Source of the DNA: Bradyrhizobium nanningense
Lineage (GTDB): Bacteria > Pseudomonadota > Alphaproteobacteria > Rhizobiales > Xanthobacteraceae
DNA length: 64,000 bases
NCBI RefSeq assembly: GCF_004114535.1
Contig: NZ_LBJC01000024.1
Coordinates: 124,001-188,000 of the forward strand
Direction of reading: 5' to 3'
The translations under genes and the position numbers were made by a program. This document shows, piece by piece, positions 7,365-15,189 of this stretch (the first letter of the stretch is position 1; the number at the start of each line of letters is the position of its first letter). The notes beneath the pieces were generated by a model. That model saw only the letters and a program-made list of their open reading frames with translations. It was not told where the DNA came from and did not search any database.

Positions 7365-8987
7365 TCACCCCTTCGCCATCGCGCGATAGTCCAGCCGCCG
7401 GTGGAACCAATATTGGTAGCCGCTGATGTTCTTCTGCATCGCGACGTTGACGAACGGCTGGTACAGCGGGATGCGCGGGATGTCGGTGAAGGCGAGATCG
7501 ACGAAGCCCTTCACGTCGGCATCGTAGGCCGCCTTGTCGCCGCTTGCCGCTGCGGTGCGCGCGCCGTCGATGAGCTTGTCCATCTCCGCCGACTTGTAGC
7601 TCATGGTGTTGAAGACGGAATTGTTGCCGTGATAGCACCAGTAGAAGAAGTATTCGGGGTAATCGAGCCAGCCCGAGAACACGTTGGTGAAGAGCGGCAT
7701 CTCCTTCTTGTTCAATTCGGTGCGCCAGTTGGCGCCGGGCACCTTGTTGATGGTGGTCTTGATGCCGATCTGGGCGAGGCTCTCCTGCACCAGCACGCAG
7801 AGCGGCTCGTTGACGCCGGCGAAGTTGAGGTCGAACGAGATCGTGGTCTCGAAACCGCCTGCATAGCCGGCTTCAGTCAGCAGCGCCTTCGCCTTCTCCA
7901 TGTCGGTGTTGAATTTGTGCGGCTGCGGCCAGGCGACCTCGGTCGGCTTGTCCTTCGCCGCGCCGAACATGGGGTTGGCGAGGCCGAACATCACGGCGTC
8001 CATGATCTTCTGATAGGGCAGCGCGTAGGCGACGGCCTGGCGCACCTTCGGATTGTCGAAGGGCGGCTTGGTGACGTTCATGCCGATATACTGGATGCCG
8101 TTGGAGAACGGCAGCGACACCACGTTGAGCTTGCCGTTCGCCTTCATCTCCTGAAAGTCCTTGTTCGGCAGCTCGTAGGAGATGTCGGCGTCGCCGCGCT
8201 CCAAGAGCGCGCGGCGGTTGCCGGCCTGCGGCACCATACGCCAGATCACGCGCTTGATCTTCGGCAGCGGACCGCAGACCCAGTCGTCGTTGCGCTCCAT
8301 GATGACTTCGGTGCCGGCGGTCCACTTCGTCACCTTGTAGGCGCCGGAGCCCGCGGTCTGCTGCTTGGTGAATTCCAGACCCCAGGGATCCTTCTCGCTG
8401 GCGTTCTTCTTCACGAGCTCGGAGTTGACGATGCAGGGCACGATCACGGCGAGATCGGGAATCGTCAGCTTGTCCTTCTTCAGGAAGTCGACGCGTACGG
8501 TGTAATCGTCGATGACGACGAACTGCTCCGGCTTGGTCAGCGAGCCCGCGCTCATCTGGAAGGTCGGAAAGCCGCCGACGCTGACGGCACGATCGAGCGA
8601 CCATTTCACGTCCTTGGCGGTGACGGGCGTGCCGTCGTGGAATTTGGCGTTCTTGCGCAGCTTGAAGGTGACCGACATGTCGTCGATCTTGAAGTCCTCG
8701 GCGAGCTCGCCCTTGAACTTGTCGCGGTCGTAATAGGGGACGCCGCCGGGACCGCTCTTCATCTCGTGGCTGATCAGGCGGTCGTAGCAATTCCAGGACA
8801 CCTCATAGCCGGGCACGTTGGTGCCGACGCCGTGGATGTCGAGATTGTTGGGGCCGCCTTCGGAGACGATCAAGAGCGTCTCCGAGCGGGCATCGGCATA
8901 GGCGGTGGAGATCGCGGACGGCACGGCCGGAAGCGCCGCTCCGGCGGCCAATCCGGACACGGACTTGAGGAAATCGCGGCGCTTCAT
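7365..8987 (-). CDS. Dipeptide-type ABC transporter solute-binding protein (SBP family 5), Tat signal
   Basis: This 540-residue periplasmic protein begins MKRRDFLKSVSGLAAG, a twin-arginine signal, with likely cleavage after STAYA near residue 31. The SBP-family-5 core includes KLRKNAKFHDGTPVTAKDVKWSLDR. The ATG at 8985-8987 has GGAG six bases upstream and is preceded by a sigma-54 promoter, so it is the first gene of the operon. Tat export suggests it folds before export. It delivers its ligand to the downstream DppBC permeases. The ligand is not readable from sequence, but the operon argues for an amide-rich nitrogen compound rather than ordinary peptides. Confidence 0.9.
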   Translation of the reverse strand: MKRRDFLKSVSGLAAGAALPAVPSAISTAYADARSETLLIVSEGGPNNLDIHGVGTNVPGYEVSWNCYDRLISHEMKSGPGGVPYYDRDKFKGELAEDFKIDDMSVTFKLRKNAKFHDGTPVTAKDVKWSLDRAVSVGGFPTFQMSAGSLTKPEQFVVIDDYTVRVDFLKKDKLTIPDLAVIVPCIVNSELVKKNASEKDPWGLEFTKQQTAGSGAYKVTKWTAGTEVIMERNDDWVCGPLPKIKRVIWRMVPQAGNRRALLERGDADISYELPNKDFQEMKANGKLNVVSLPFSNGIQYIGMNVTKPPFDNPKVRQAVAYALPYQKIMDAVMFGLANPMFGAAKDKPTEVAWPQPHKFNTDMEKAKALLTEAGYAGGFETTISFDLNFAGVNEPLCVLVQESLAQIGIKTTINKVPGANWRTELNKKEMPLFTNVFSGWLDYPEYFFYWCYHGNNSVFNTMSYKSAEMDKLIDGARTAAASGDKAAYDADVKGFVDLAFTDIPRIPLYQPFVNVAMQKNISGYQYWFHRRLDYRAMAKG

Positions 8988-9027
8988 GAAATGCTCCAAC
9001 GCAAAAGTTTTGGTTGGAACTGGATTC

Positions 9028-9042
9028 GCAAGGTTCGTGCCA
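9028..9042 (-). promoter_or_regulatory. Sigma-54 (RpoN) -24/-12 promoter of the ABC-atzGEH operon
   Basis: On the minus strand the sequence reads TTGGCACGAACCTTGCGAA (9043 down to 9025). It matches TGGCACG-N4-TTGC at every consensus position, with GG and GC at the proper distance. A start of transcription near 9016 would leave a leader of about 30 bases before the ATG at 8987. Sigma-54 promoters commonly serve nitrogen genes under NtrC, which fits the encoded pathway. I found no perfect NtrC dyad upstream. Confidence 0.85.
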
Positions 9043-9270
9043 AGGCTTAAGAGTGGCTCAAGCGCCGCCCAAGCCATTGAAAATGAAGGATATACGGGTC
9101 ATCGCGATCGCCGTACGAGGTCGAGCGAGCCTCATCGTTGCATACAAAGAGATGATATTGATCAAAAAATAAGCAGGCAAATTTGGTAGCCCTGTTTGCC
9201 GGCACCTCCTTCAGGCGCCTTATCCCATGGGTCGCGGCTCTCGAGAGGATCGGGGCTCGTGCAGCAAACC
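9043..9270. other. Upstream regulatory gap of the atz operon
   Basis: No gene is supported in the 386 bases between the operon and the next gene. The segment 9138-9147 reads TTGCATACAA, a near-palindrome of the TTGTNNNCAA type that FCD/GntR regulators often bind. An AT-rich stretch at 9150-9185 contains TGATATTGATCA and A/T runs, and could be a bending site between enhancer and sigma-54 promoter. Both are suggestions only. The rest of the gap (9271-9358) is repeat C. Confidence 0.35.
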
Positions 9271-9358
9271 CGTCATTGCGAGCGCAGCGAAGCAATCCGG
9301 ACTTTTGCCGCGGCGACAGTCTGGATTGCTTCGTCGCAAGGGCTCCTCGCAATGACGG
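9271..9358. repeat. Repeat C, copy 1
   Basis: An imperfect inverted repeat begins CGTCATTGCGAGCGCAGCGA and ends CTCCTCGCAATGACGGG. The inner arms are GAAGCAATCC and GGATTGCTTC. A second, longer copy lies at 27792-27910. It sits between the operon promoter and the 3' end of the kinase-like gene. Confidence 0.8.
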
Positions 9359-9373
9359 GGAGGCGTGGATCGC

Positions 9374-10333
9374 TCACCCCGGCCAGATCAGCTCTTGAAG
9401 CTCAACCAAATCATCCGCCTGCTCCTGCCAGCCCTCGATGCAGATGTGGCTGTTGAGGTCGCTGGCACGGTGCAGCAGCATCAGGGCCATCAGCCGGCGC
9501 TTGAGCGCGAAATCAGGTTTTGAATAGCCAAAGCCTTCGAGCAGGCTCTTCACCCGGCCCGGTCGGCCCGCCGCCATGAACGCACTGGGGCCGAGCAGGT
9601 CGTAATCGCGCCATCCCGCCAGCACGTCGCCGAAGTCGAACAGGCCGGCGAGCGACCACTCGCCATCGTCGCAGGCAAGCAGGAAGTTCTCGGGAATATA
9701 TTCGCCGATCAGAATCACCGGCGGCGCATCCATCGGGATGAGCTTTTCCGCATCGCGTAGGAGATCATCGAGGCCAGCGAGAAACTTTGGCGCAAGGCCG
9801 AGACGGGTGTGCCGTGCCTTGCAGCCCTGGATCTGCTGCCGCATGAAATCATCCCAGCGCGGCTCGATTCCAGCGAGCGGCCCGGGCGGGACGCGCTGGA
9901 CGGCCGCGATGGTCTCGCCGATATGGCGCAGCACGCGCTCCTTCTGGTGTTCCGGCAGAGAAGGCCAGACCTCCGAGCCGAGCGTGCCGGCAAGGCGCGT
10001 GATGATCAGATAAGGCCAGCCGTCTCGCACGCCTTCGGCAACGATCTCGGGGATCGGCAGGTCGAGACGGCCCTTCAGCTGCGTCAGCGAACCGCGCTCG
10101 GAGACGAATTGGGCGCGGAGCAGCGGCGGGAATATCTTCAGGATAAGCTTGTCGCCGAGGCCGATCACCAGATTGGTGCCGGTCGCAAACTGATGCGGCG
10201 CGCTGGTATCGAGACCATGGCCGCGCGCGATGTCGAGCGCGATTGGGAGCCAACGCGGCGCATCGGAGCGGAAGGCGCGGAAGCTCTGGGCGTCGGTGAG
10301 GTCTGGCAGCTGTCGCGACGGCGCGATTGTCAT
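9374..10333 (-). CDS. APH-fold phosphotransferase-like protein with altered catalytic loop
   Basis: This 319-residue protein has the aminoglycoside/choline kinase fold: an ATP-site lysine in KLILKIFPP, the helix PYLIITRLAGT, and the metal-binding DFGD in GLFDFGDVLAGWRDYDLLGP. The usual HGDLxxxN catalytic loop is replaced by IGEYIPEN, so the normal His and catalytic Asp are Ile and Glu. It may therefore use a different mechanism, act on an unusual substrate, or be inactive. The start at 10331-10333 excludes an upstream extension made only of repeat-A sequence. The substrate is not recognisable; resistance should not be assumed. Confidence 0.78.
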   Translation of the reverse strand: MTIAPSRQLPDLTDAQSFRAFRSDAPRWLPIALDIARGHGLDTSAPHQFATGTNLVIGLGDKLILKIFPPLLRAQFVSERGSLTQLKGRLDLPIPEIVAEGVRDGWPYLIITRLAGTLGSEVWPSLPEHQKERVLRHIGETIAAVQRVPPGPLAGIEPRWDDFMRQQIQGCKARHTRLGLAPKFLAGLDDLLRDAEKLIPMDAPPVILIGEYIPENFLLACDDGEWSLAGLFDFGDVLAGWRDYDLLGPSAFMAAGRPGRVKSLLEGFGYSKPDFALKRRLMALMLLHRASDLNSHICIEGWQEQADDLVELQELIWPG

Positions 10334-10399
10334 TAGCGCTTGCGTATCGAAAACGGGGTTAGCTTTGGTTGTCTCGGTACAAGCCAGAGAGACGTTGCA

Positions 10400-10522
10400 C
10401 CTCTCCCGCTTGCCTTGCGGGAGAGGTCGCGCCGAAGGCGCGGGTGAGGGTTTTCTCCTCTGGGGGATTATCCCGTTGTGGAGACACCCTCTCCCCAACC
10501 CTCCCCCGCAAGCGGGAGAGGG
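10400..10522. repeat. Repeat A, full copy
   Basis: The left hairpin is CCTCTCCCGCTTGCCTTGCG GGAGAGG (10401-10427), the centre contains TTTTCTCCTCTGGGGGATTA, and the right hairpin is CTCCCCCGCAAGCGGGAGAG at 10501-10520. It fills most of the 233-base gap between the ugpB-like gene and the kinase-like gene, both on the minus strand. Nothing else is seen in the gap. Confidence 0.85.
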
Positions 10523-10566
10523 AGCGCATCGTGCTCGCGGCCATAGCTCCGCTCATTCGCAACATG

Positions 10567-11892
10567 CTACCTGTCCGGACTGGCGCGCTCGAACTGGCGG
10601 AGCAGCTTGTTGCCGCGCTCGACGGCGGAATCGAGCGCTGCTTGCGCGCTCTTGTGGCCGGCAAAGGCCTGCTCCAGCTCGTCCTCGATCGCGCCGCGGA
10701 TCAGGACGAAGGAGCCGAGCCGGATGCCCTTCGAATTCTCGGTCGGCGGATGCAGCGTGATCTCCTCGAACGAGATCGCCGAGCCCGGATTGCGCTCGTA
10801 AAAGCCTTGCGACCGCGTCAGCTCGAAGGCGGCGCGGGTGATCGGCAGGTACCCGGTGTTCTGGTGCCAGGCGGCCTGCACGCCGGGCTGCGACAGATAG
10901 GCGAAGAACCGCGCCACGCCCTTGTATTCCGCGCGCGGCCGGTCGCGCAGCACCCACAGCGTAGCGCCGCCGATGATCGAGTTCTGCGGCGCATCCTTCA
11001 CGTCGGGCCAATACGGCATGATGCCGTAGCCGATCTCGAATTTCGAGTTCGCCCTGATGTCGGCGCGCGTCGCCGAGGAGCCGATGAAGATGCCGCATTC
11101 GCCGTTCTGGAAGCTCGGCTCGGCCGCTTGTCCGCGGCCGCCATAGTCGAACACCTTGGTCTTCTGCCATTCGGCGAGCTGGGCGACGTGACGCACGAGA
11201 ACGGAATTGTTGATGGTCAATTCCGCATCCAGCCCGGCAAAGCCGTTGGCCCGGCTCGCCACCGGCAGATTGTGGAAGGCGGAGAAATTCTCGACATGGA
11301 TCCAGGACGGCCAGGACGTGGTGAAGCCGCACACCGCGCCATGGTCGCGCAGGCGCTTTGCGGCGATGCCCAATGCCGGCCAGGTCTTCGGCGGCATCTC
11401 CGGATCGAGGCCGGCGTCGCGGAACATGGTCTTGTTGTAGTAAAGGATCGGCGTCGAGGAATTGAACGGGAACGACAGCAGATTGCCCGCCGCGTCGGTG
11501 TAATAGCCGGAGACCGCGGGCAGATAGTCGGTGAGCGAGAACGGCTCGCCCTGGTCCCGCATCAGGCTGAACACCGGATAGATCGCGCCCTTGGCCGCGG
11601 TCATGGTGGCGGTGGCGACCTCGTTGACCTGGACGATCGCGGGCTGGCTGCGCGAGCGGAAGGCGAAGATCGCGCCCGTCACGGTCTCGGTGTAGTTGCC
11701 CTTGTAGGCCGGCACGATGCGGTAATCGGACTGCGAGGCGTTGAAGTCGGAGACGAGCTTTTCGAGCTGCCGCCCCAGCTCGCCGGACATGGCGTGCCAC
11801 AGCGCGATGTCGGTGGTAGCGCCCGCTGGGACAGCCCATGAGAGAGCCGCAATGGCGGCGACGACATGCAAAAAGCGCAATGCTGAAGTCAC
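10567..11892 (-). CDS. ugpB: UgpB-like glycerol-3-phosphate/sugar ABC solute-binding protein, orphan
   Basis: This protein of about 441 residues has a Sec signal peptide (core LHVVAAIAALSWAVPAG, cleavage near AGA-TT). The mature protein starts DIALWHAMSGELGRQLEKLV, as in UgpB of the sn-glycerol-3-phosphate importer, and keeps the family segment YNKTMFRDAGLDPEMPPKTW. I prefer the GTG at 11890-11892 with GGGAAGAG upstream over a TTG nine codons earlier. UgpB normally sits with ugpA, ugpE and ugpC; none is adjacent here, since the downstream gene is the kinase-like protein. It probably shares a transporter encoded elsewhere. UgpB is the best family match; the ligand is inferred. Confidence 0.82.
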   Translation of the reverse strand: MTSALRFLHVVAAIAALSWAVPAGATTDIALWHAMSGELGRQLEKLVSDFNASQSDYRIVPAYKGNYTETVTGAIFAFRSRSQPAIVQVNEVATATMTAAKGAIYPVFSLMRDQGEPFSLTDYLPAVSGYYTDAAGNLLSFPFNSSTPILYYNKTMFRDAGLDPEMPPKTWPALGIAAKRLRDHGAVCGFTTSWPSWIHVENFSAFHNLPVASRANGFAGLDAELTINNSVLVRHVAQLAEWQKTKVFDYGGRGQAAEPSFQNGECGIFIGSSATRADIRANSKFEIGYGIMPYWPDVKDAPQNSIIGGATLWVLRDRPRAEYKGVARFFAYLSQPGVQAAWHQNTGYLPITRAAFELTRSQGFYERNPGSAISFEEITLHPPTENSKGIRLGSFVLIRGAIEDELEQAFAGHKSAQAALDSAVERGNKLLRQFERASPDR

Positions 11893-12093
11893 GGTGGCTC
11901 TTCCCGAGCCGCACGACAAAAAGGCGGCCGCCCTGCTTACGGCGCGGCATATCCGGTTTCAACCGGGAATGCGCGCCGGCCGCGCCGCACAATCGGTCCC
12001 AGCCCCGCGGCGGGATGGCCTTCCCCTGACCATCTGCTAGATTGCATTGAACCTTTTGCCCCCGCCATAGACTCCACCACTGAGGGGTTGAGT

Positions 12094-13104
12094 GTGCCAG
12101 TGTTGAACCGTGCCGAACTCTCGCGGACCGGGGTGATCTTCGTCGCGCTTCTGCTCGCCGCAGTCTCGATGAGCATGCGCGCGACGGGTGCCGCTGCGCG
12201 CGAATTTCGCGCCGCCGACACCCAGACCGAGGATTACCCGACCGTCCAGGCGCTGCGCTACATGGGCGCCCTGATCGCCGAGCGCAGCGGCGGCCGCCAC
12301 GAGATCAAAGTGTTTCACTCCCGTCAGCTCGGCGAGGAAAAGGAGACCATCGAGCAGACCCGGGCCGGTGCGATCGACCTCAACCGGACCAATGTGGCGC
12401 TGATCGGCAACTTCGTTCCGGCGATGAACGTGCTCGCCATGCCGTTCCTGTTCCGGTCCATCGAGCACATGCAGAAGGTGCTGGACGGGCCAATTGGCAG
12501 TGAGATCCTTGATAGCTTCGAGCCTTACGGCTTCGTCGGGCTCGCCTTTTACGATTCCGGCGCGCGGTCGATCTACAACGGTGTCCGGCCGGTGAGGAGT
12601 CTTACGGATCTCAAGGGATTGCGGATCCGGGTACAGCAGTCGGAGTTGATGAGCCAGATGATCCGCGCGCTCGGTGCCGAGCCGGTCGAGCTGCCCTATG
12701 GACAGGTGCTCACCGGGCTCGCCAATCATTTGATCGACGGCGCCGAAAACAACTGGCCCTCCTTCGTGACGACGGACCATTACAAGCTTGCCGGCCATTA
12801 CACCCTCACCGAGCACACGATGAGCCCCGAGGTGCTGGTGATCTCGCTGAAGGCCTGGCAGAGCCTGTCGCCGGACGACCAGAAGATCTTCCGGGAGGCC
12901 GCGCAGCGCTCCAGCCGGTTCATGCGCGAGAAATGGCGCGACCTCGAGGAGCAGTCGCAGCGCAAGGCGCAGGACGCCGGCGTCACCATCATCAGGGACA
13001 TCGACCGCGAGCCGTTCGAGGACGCGATGGCCCCGATCTACGCCAAGGCCGCGCGCGATCCCGCCGCGGCCGCGCTGATCGAACGCATTCGCAAGGTGGA
13101 GTGA
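12094..13104 (+). CDS. DctP-type TRAP solute receptor, probably a sensor component
   Basis: This 336-residue periplasmic protein has an N-terminal hydrophobic signal (IFVALLLAAVSMSM) and a DctP core: SGGRHEIKVFHSRQLGEEKETIEQ, then DLKGLRIRVQQSELMSQMI with the conserved Arg that binds carboxylate ligands, and GAENNWPSF. The start is the GTG at 12094 with GAGGGG upstream. Six bases after its stop a histidine kinase begins, and no DctQ/DctM membrane subunits are present. Known TRAP systems need those subunits for uptake, so this receptor most likely presents an organic acid to the kinase, as TorT does for TorS. The ligand is unknown. Confidence 0.86.
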   Translation: MPVLNRAELSRTGVIFVALLLAAVSMSMRATGAAAREFRAADTQTEDYPTVQALRYMGALIAERSGGRHEIKVFHSRQLGEEKETIEQTRAGAIDLNRTNVALIGNFVPAMNVLAMPFLFRSIEHMQKVLDGPIGSEILDSFEPYGFVGLAFYDSGARSIYNGVRPVRSLTDLKGLRIRVQQSELMSQMIRALGAEPVELPYGQVLTGLANHLIDGAENNWPSFVTTDHYKLAGHYTLTEHTMSPEVLVISLKAWQSLSPDDQKIFREAAQRSSRFMREKWRDLEEQSQRKAQDAGVTIIRDIDREPFEDAMAPIYAKAARDPAAAALIERIRKVE

Positions 13105-13110
13105 GCCGCG

Positions 13111-15189
13111 TTGGCTGCGCTTGGACATCAGGATCACGCGGAGCAGCCGCCCGGCCCGATCGGACGGCTGCGCGCGCGCATCGTCGGCGCGTTGCGGGCG
13201 GTGCCGATCCGCTGGCGAATCCTGTCGATCGCCGCGCTGAATTCCGCCGTGGTGGTGGTGCTGGTGGCGATGATCTGGAACGGCGCGCAGGTGCTGGGCT
13301 CGGCCTGGGACGACGTCCGTCAGGTGCGCGAATCCGACCGGATCCTGGCGCTGCTCGAAAGCGAAACCGGGCGCCTGCACAATCTGATCCACCGCTACAT
13401 CAACCAGCCGAGCCCGGACCTGTTCGCCGAGATCCTGCTGCTGCGCGAGGCGGTGCTCGGCACGCTGTCCAACCGCGCCGCCAAGGATCCGATGCTGTCG
13501 GGCTCGGTCGAGGAGCTGGAGCGCACAACCGACCGCTTCCTTAACGGATTCGGCGAGCTGCGCAGCGTGCAGGCCACCATCGCCAAGACCTATGAAGAGC
13601 AGGTGCAGGGCCCGGCCCGGGACATGGCGGGCCTCTACTCCATCATCGAAGGCGCCACCGGCCACCGCGACGCGCTGATCTGGCCCTCGCTCGGTAAATC
13701 CCGCGAGGCCTTCACCGCGATGCTGGTGGCGGCCAATTCCTATTACCTGTCGCTGTCGACGGGCGCGGCCGACGACGCGCGCCGCAATACCGAAACGATT
13801 GAGAGGACCATCCCCGTGATGATCGATCTCGCCGATAACGATCTCCAGCGCATGGCGCTGCAGCGGCTCGGGGCCCGCACCGCCGCGCTGCGCGAGGGCT
13901 TTGCAAAGCTCTCCGAGCAGCTTGCGAGCCGCACCGAGCTCTTGCGCAACACCATCGACGCCAGCCAAGCCGAGGCGATCGGCGCCATCGACGACCTCTC
14001 CACCAAGATGCGCCAGCGCGAGCAGAAGGCGCAGGAGACGTTTGACCGCACGCTGGCGGATATTTCGCGGCGGGTGCTGTCGATCGCGGTGATCTTCCTC
14101 GGCATCATCCTCACCGCCGGCGTCATGATCGCGCTGTCGATCCGGCTGCCGCTGCAGCAGATCATGGCGGCGATGCGCGCCATCACGCTCGGCGACCTCG
14201 ACCGCGAGGTGCAGGGCACCAAGGCCCGCGACGAGGTCGGCGCCATGGCGCGCGCGGTGGAGGTGTTCCGCGAGAACGCGATCGCCAAGCGCCAGACCGA
14301 GGACGAGCTGCGCGCCTCCAAGGAAAAGGCCGAGAGCGCGCTGTTCGAGCTCAATACCGCACAGCAGAATTTGATCGATGCCGAACGGCTGGCGGCGCTC
14401 GGCGGCCTCGTTGCCGGCGTTGCGCACGAGGTCAACAACCCGATCGGCATCAGCCTGACCGTTGCCTCCAGCTTTGCCCGACGCAGCGAGATCTTCGAGG
14501 CCCAGCTCAAGGGCGACGGGGGCTTGCGCCGCTCGCAGCTGGAAGAATTCGTGCAATCCTCGCGCGACGCCTCGCAGCAGCTGGTCGCCAATCTCCAGCG
14601 CGCCGGCGAGCTGATCCAGTCGTTCAAGCAGGTCGCGGTCGACCGCTCGCATGCCGAGCGGCGGCAATTCTCGCTCAGCGAGGCCACCGACCAGATCATC
14701 GCCAGCCTGCGTCCGATGCTGAAGCGCTCGCCGATCACACTCCAGGTCGATGTGCCCGAGGGGCTGCTGCTCGACGGCTATCCGGGCTCCTATGGCCAGA
14801 TCCTGACCAACCTGTTCCTCAACGCCGCCAACCACGCCTTCGCCGACGGGCGCGCCGGCACCATCACGATCTCGGCGCGGCCACGCGGGACCGAGGACAT
14901 CGAGATCATCTTCACCGATGACGGGGCCGGCATGACCCCCGACGTGCAGCGCCAGGCTTTTGACCCTTTCTTTACCACCCGGCGCAATGAAGGCGGCACG
15001 GGCCTCGGCCTGCACATCGTCTATAACCTCGTCACCCAGCAGCTCGGCGGCCGCATGATGCTGGAATCCAAGCTGGGACAAGGCACTACTTTTCGCATTA
15101 TCATGCCCCGGGTCGCCAAGGGCGGCGCGCAAAGCACAGAAAGTGACGGGACTTCTCAATGGCCGAACAGGACGATGTCCTCCACCTGA
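13111..15189 (+). CDS. Membrane sensor histidine kinase with large periplasmic domain and HAMP
   Basis: This protein has 692 residues. Membrane segment 1 is at about 38-55, followed by a helical periplasmic domain to about 320, segment 2 at 322-343 and HAMP at 344-395. After a coiled coil comes a phospho-acceptor helix with His439 in LGGLVAGVAHEVNNPIG, and an HATPase domain (NLFLNAANHAF, DDGAGMTP, GGTGLGLHIVYNLV). The start is the TTG at 13111. It is the probable partner of the DctP receptor encoded just upstream, reading it through the periplasmic domain. The last 31 bases overlap the next kinase gene, which suggests coupled translation of a phosphorelay. Confidence 0.88.
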   Translation: MAALGHQDHAEQPPGPIGRLRARIVGALRAVPIRWRILSIAALNSAVVVVLVAMIWNGAQVLGSAWDDVRQVRESDRILALLESETGRLHNLIHRYINQPSPDLFAEILLLREAVLGTLSNRAAKDPMLSGSVEELERTTDRFLNGFGELRSVQATIAKTYEEQVQGPARDMAGLYSIIEGATGHRDALIWPSLGKSREAFTAMLVAANSYYLSLSTGAADDARRNTETIERTIPVMIDLADNDLQRMALQRLGARTAALREGFAKLSEQLASRTELLRNTIDASQAEAIGAIDDLSTKMRQREQKAQETFDRTLADISRRVLSIAVIFLGIILTAGVMIALSIRLPLQQIMAAMRAITLGDLDREVQGTKARDEVGAMARAVEVFRENAIAKRQTEDELRASKEKAESALFELNTAQQNLIDAERLAALGGLVAGVAHEVNNPIGISLTVASSFARRSEIFEAQLKGDGGLRRSQLEEFVQSSRDASQQLVANLQRAGELIQSFKQVAVDRSHAERRQFSLSEATDQIIASLRPMLKRSPITLQVDVPEGLLLDGYPGSYGQILTNLFLNAANHAFADGRAGTITISARPRGTEDIEIIFTDDGAGMTPDVQRQAFDPFFTTRRNEGGTGLGLHIVYNLVTQQLGGRMMLESKLGQGTTFRIIMPRVAKGGAQSTESDGTSQWPNRTMSST

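Noticed and set aside
9202..9218. NtrC-like dyad GCACC...GGCGC upstream of the sigma-54 promoter
   Set aside because: The half-sites are 7 bases apart instead of 5 and one arm is mismatched, so it does not meet the usual NtrC consensus.
9374..10333. Aminoglycoside resistance gene
   Set aside because: The fold matches but the catalytic HGD is replaced by IGE and there is no mobile context, so a resistance call is not supported.
12037..15159. 1040-residue minus-strand frame opposite the DctP and kinase genes
   Set aside because: It is low complexity (GAD, LGD, HRD runs) with no domain pattern, and runs exactly antisense to well-supported domains on the plus strand.
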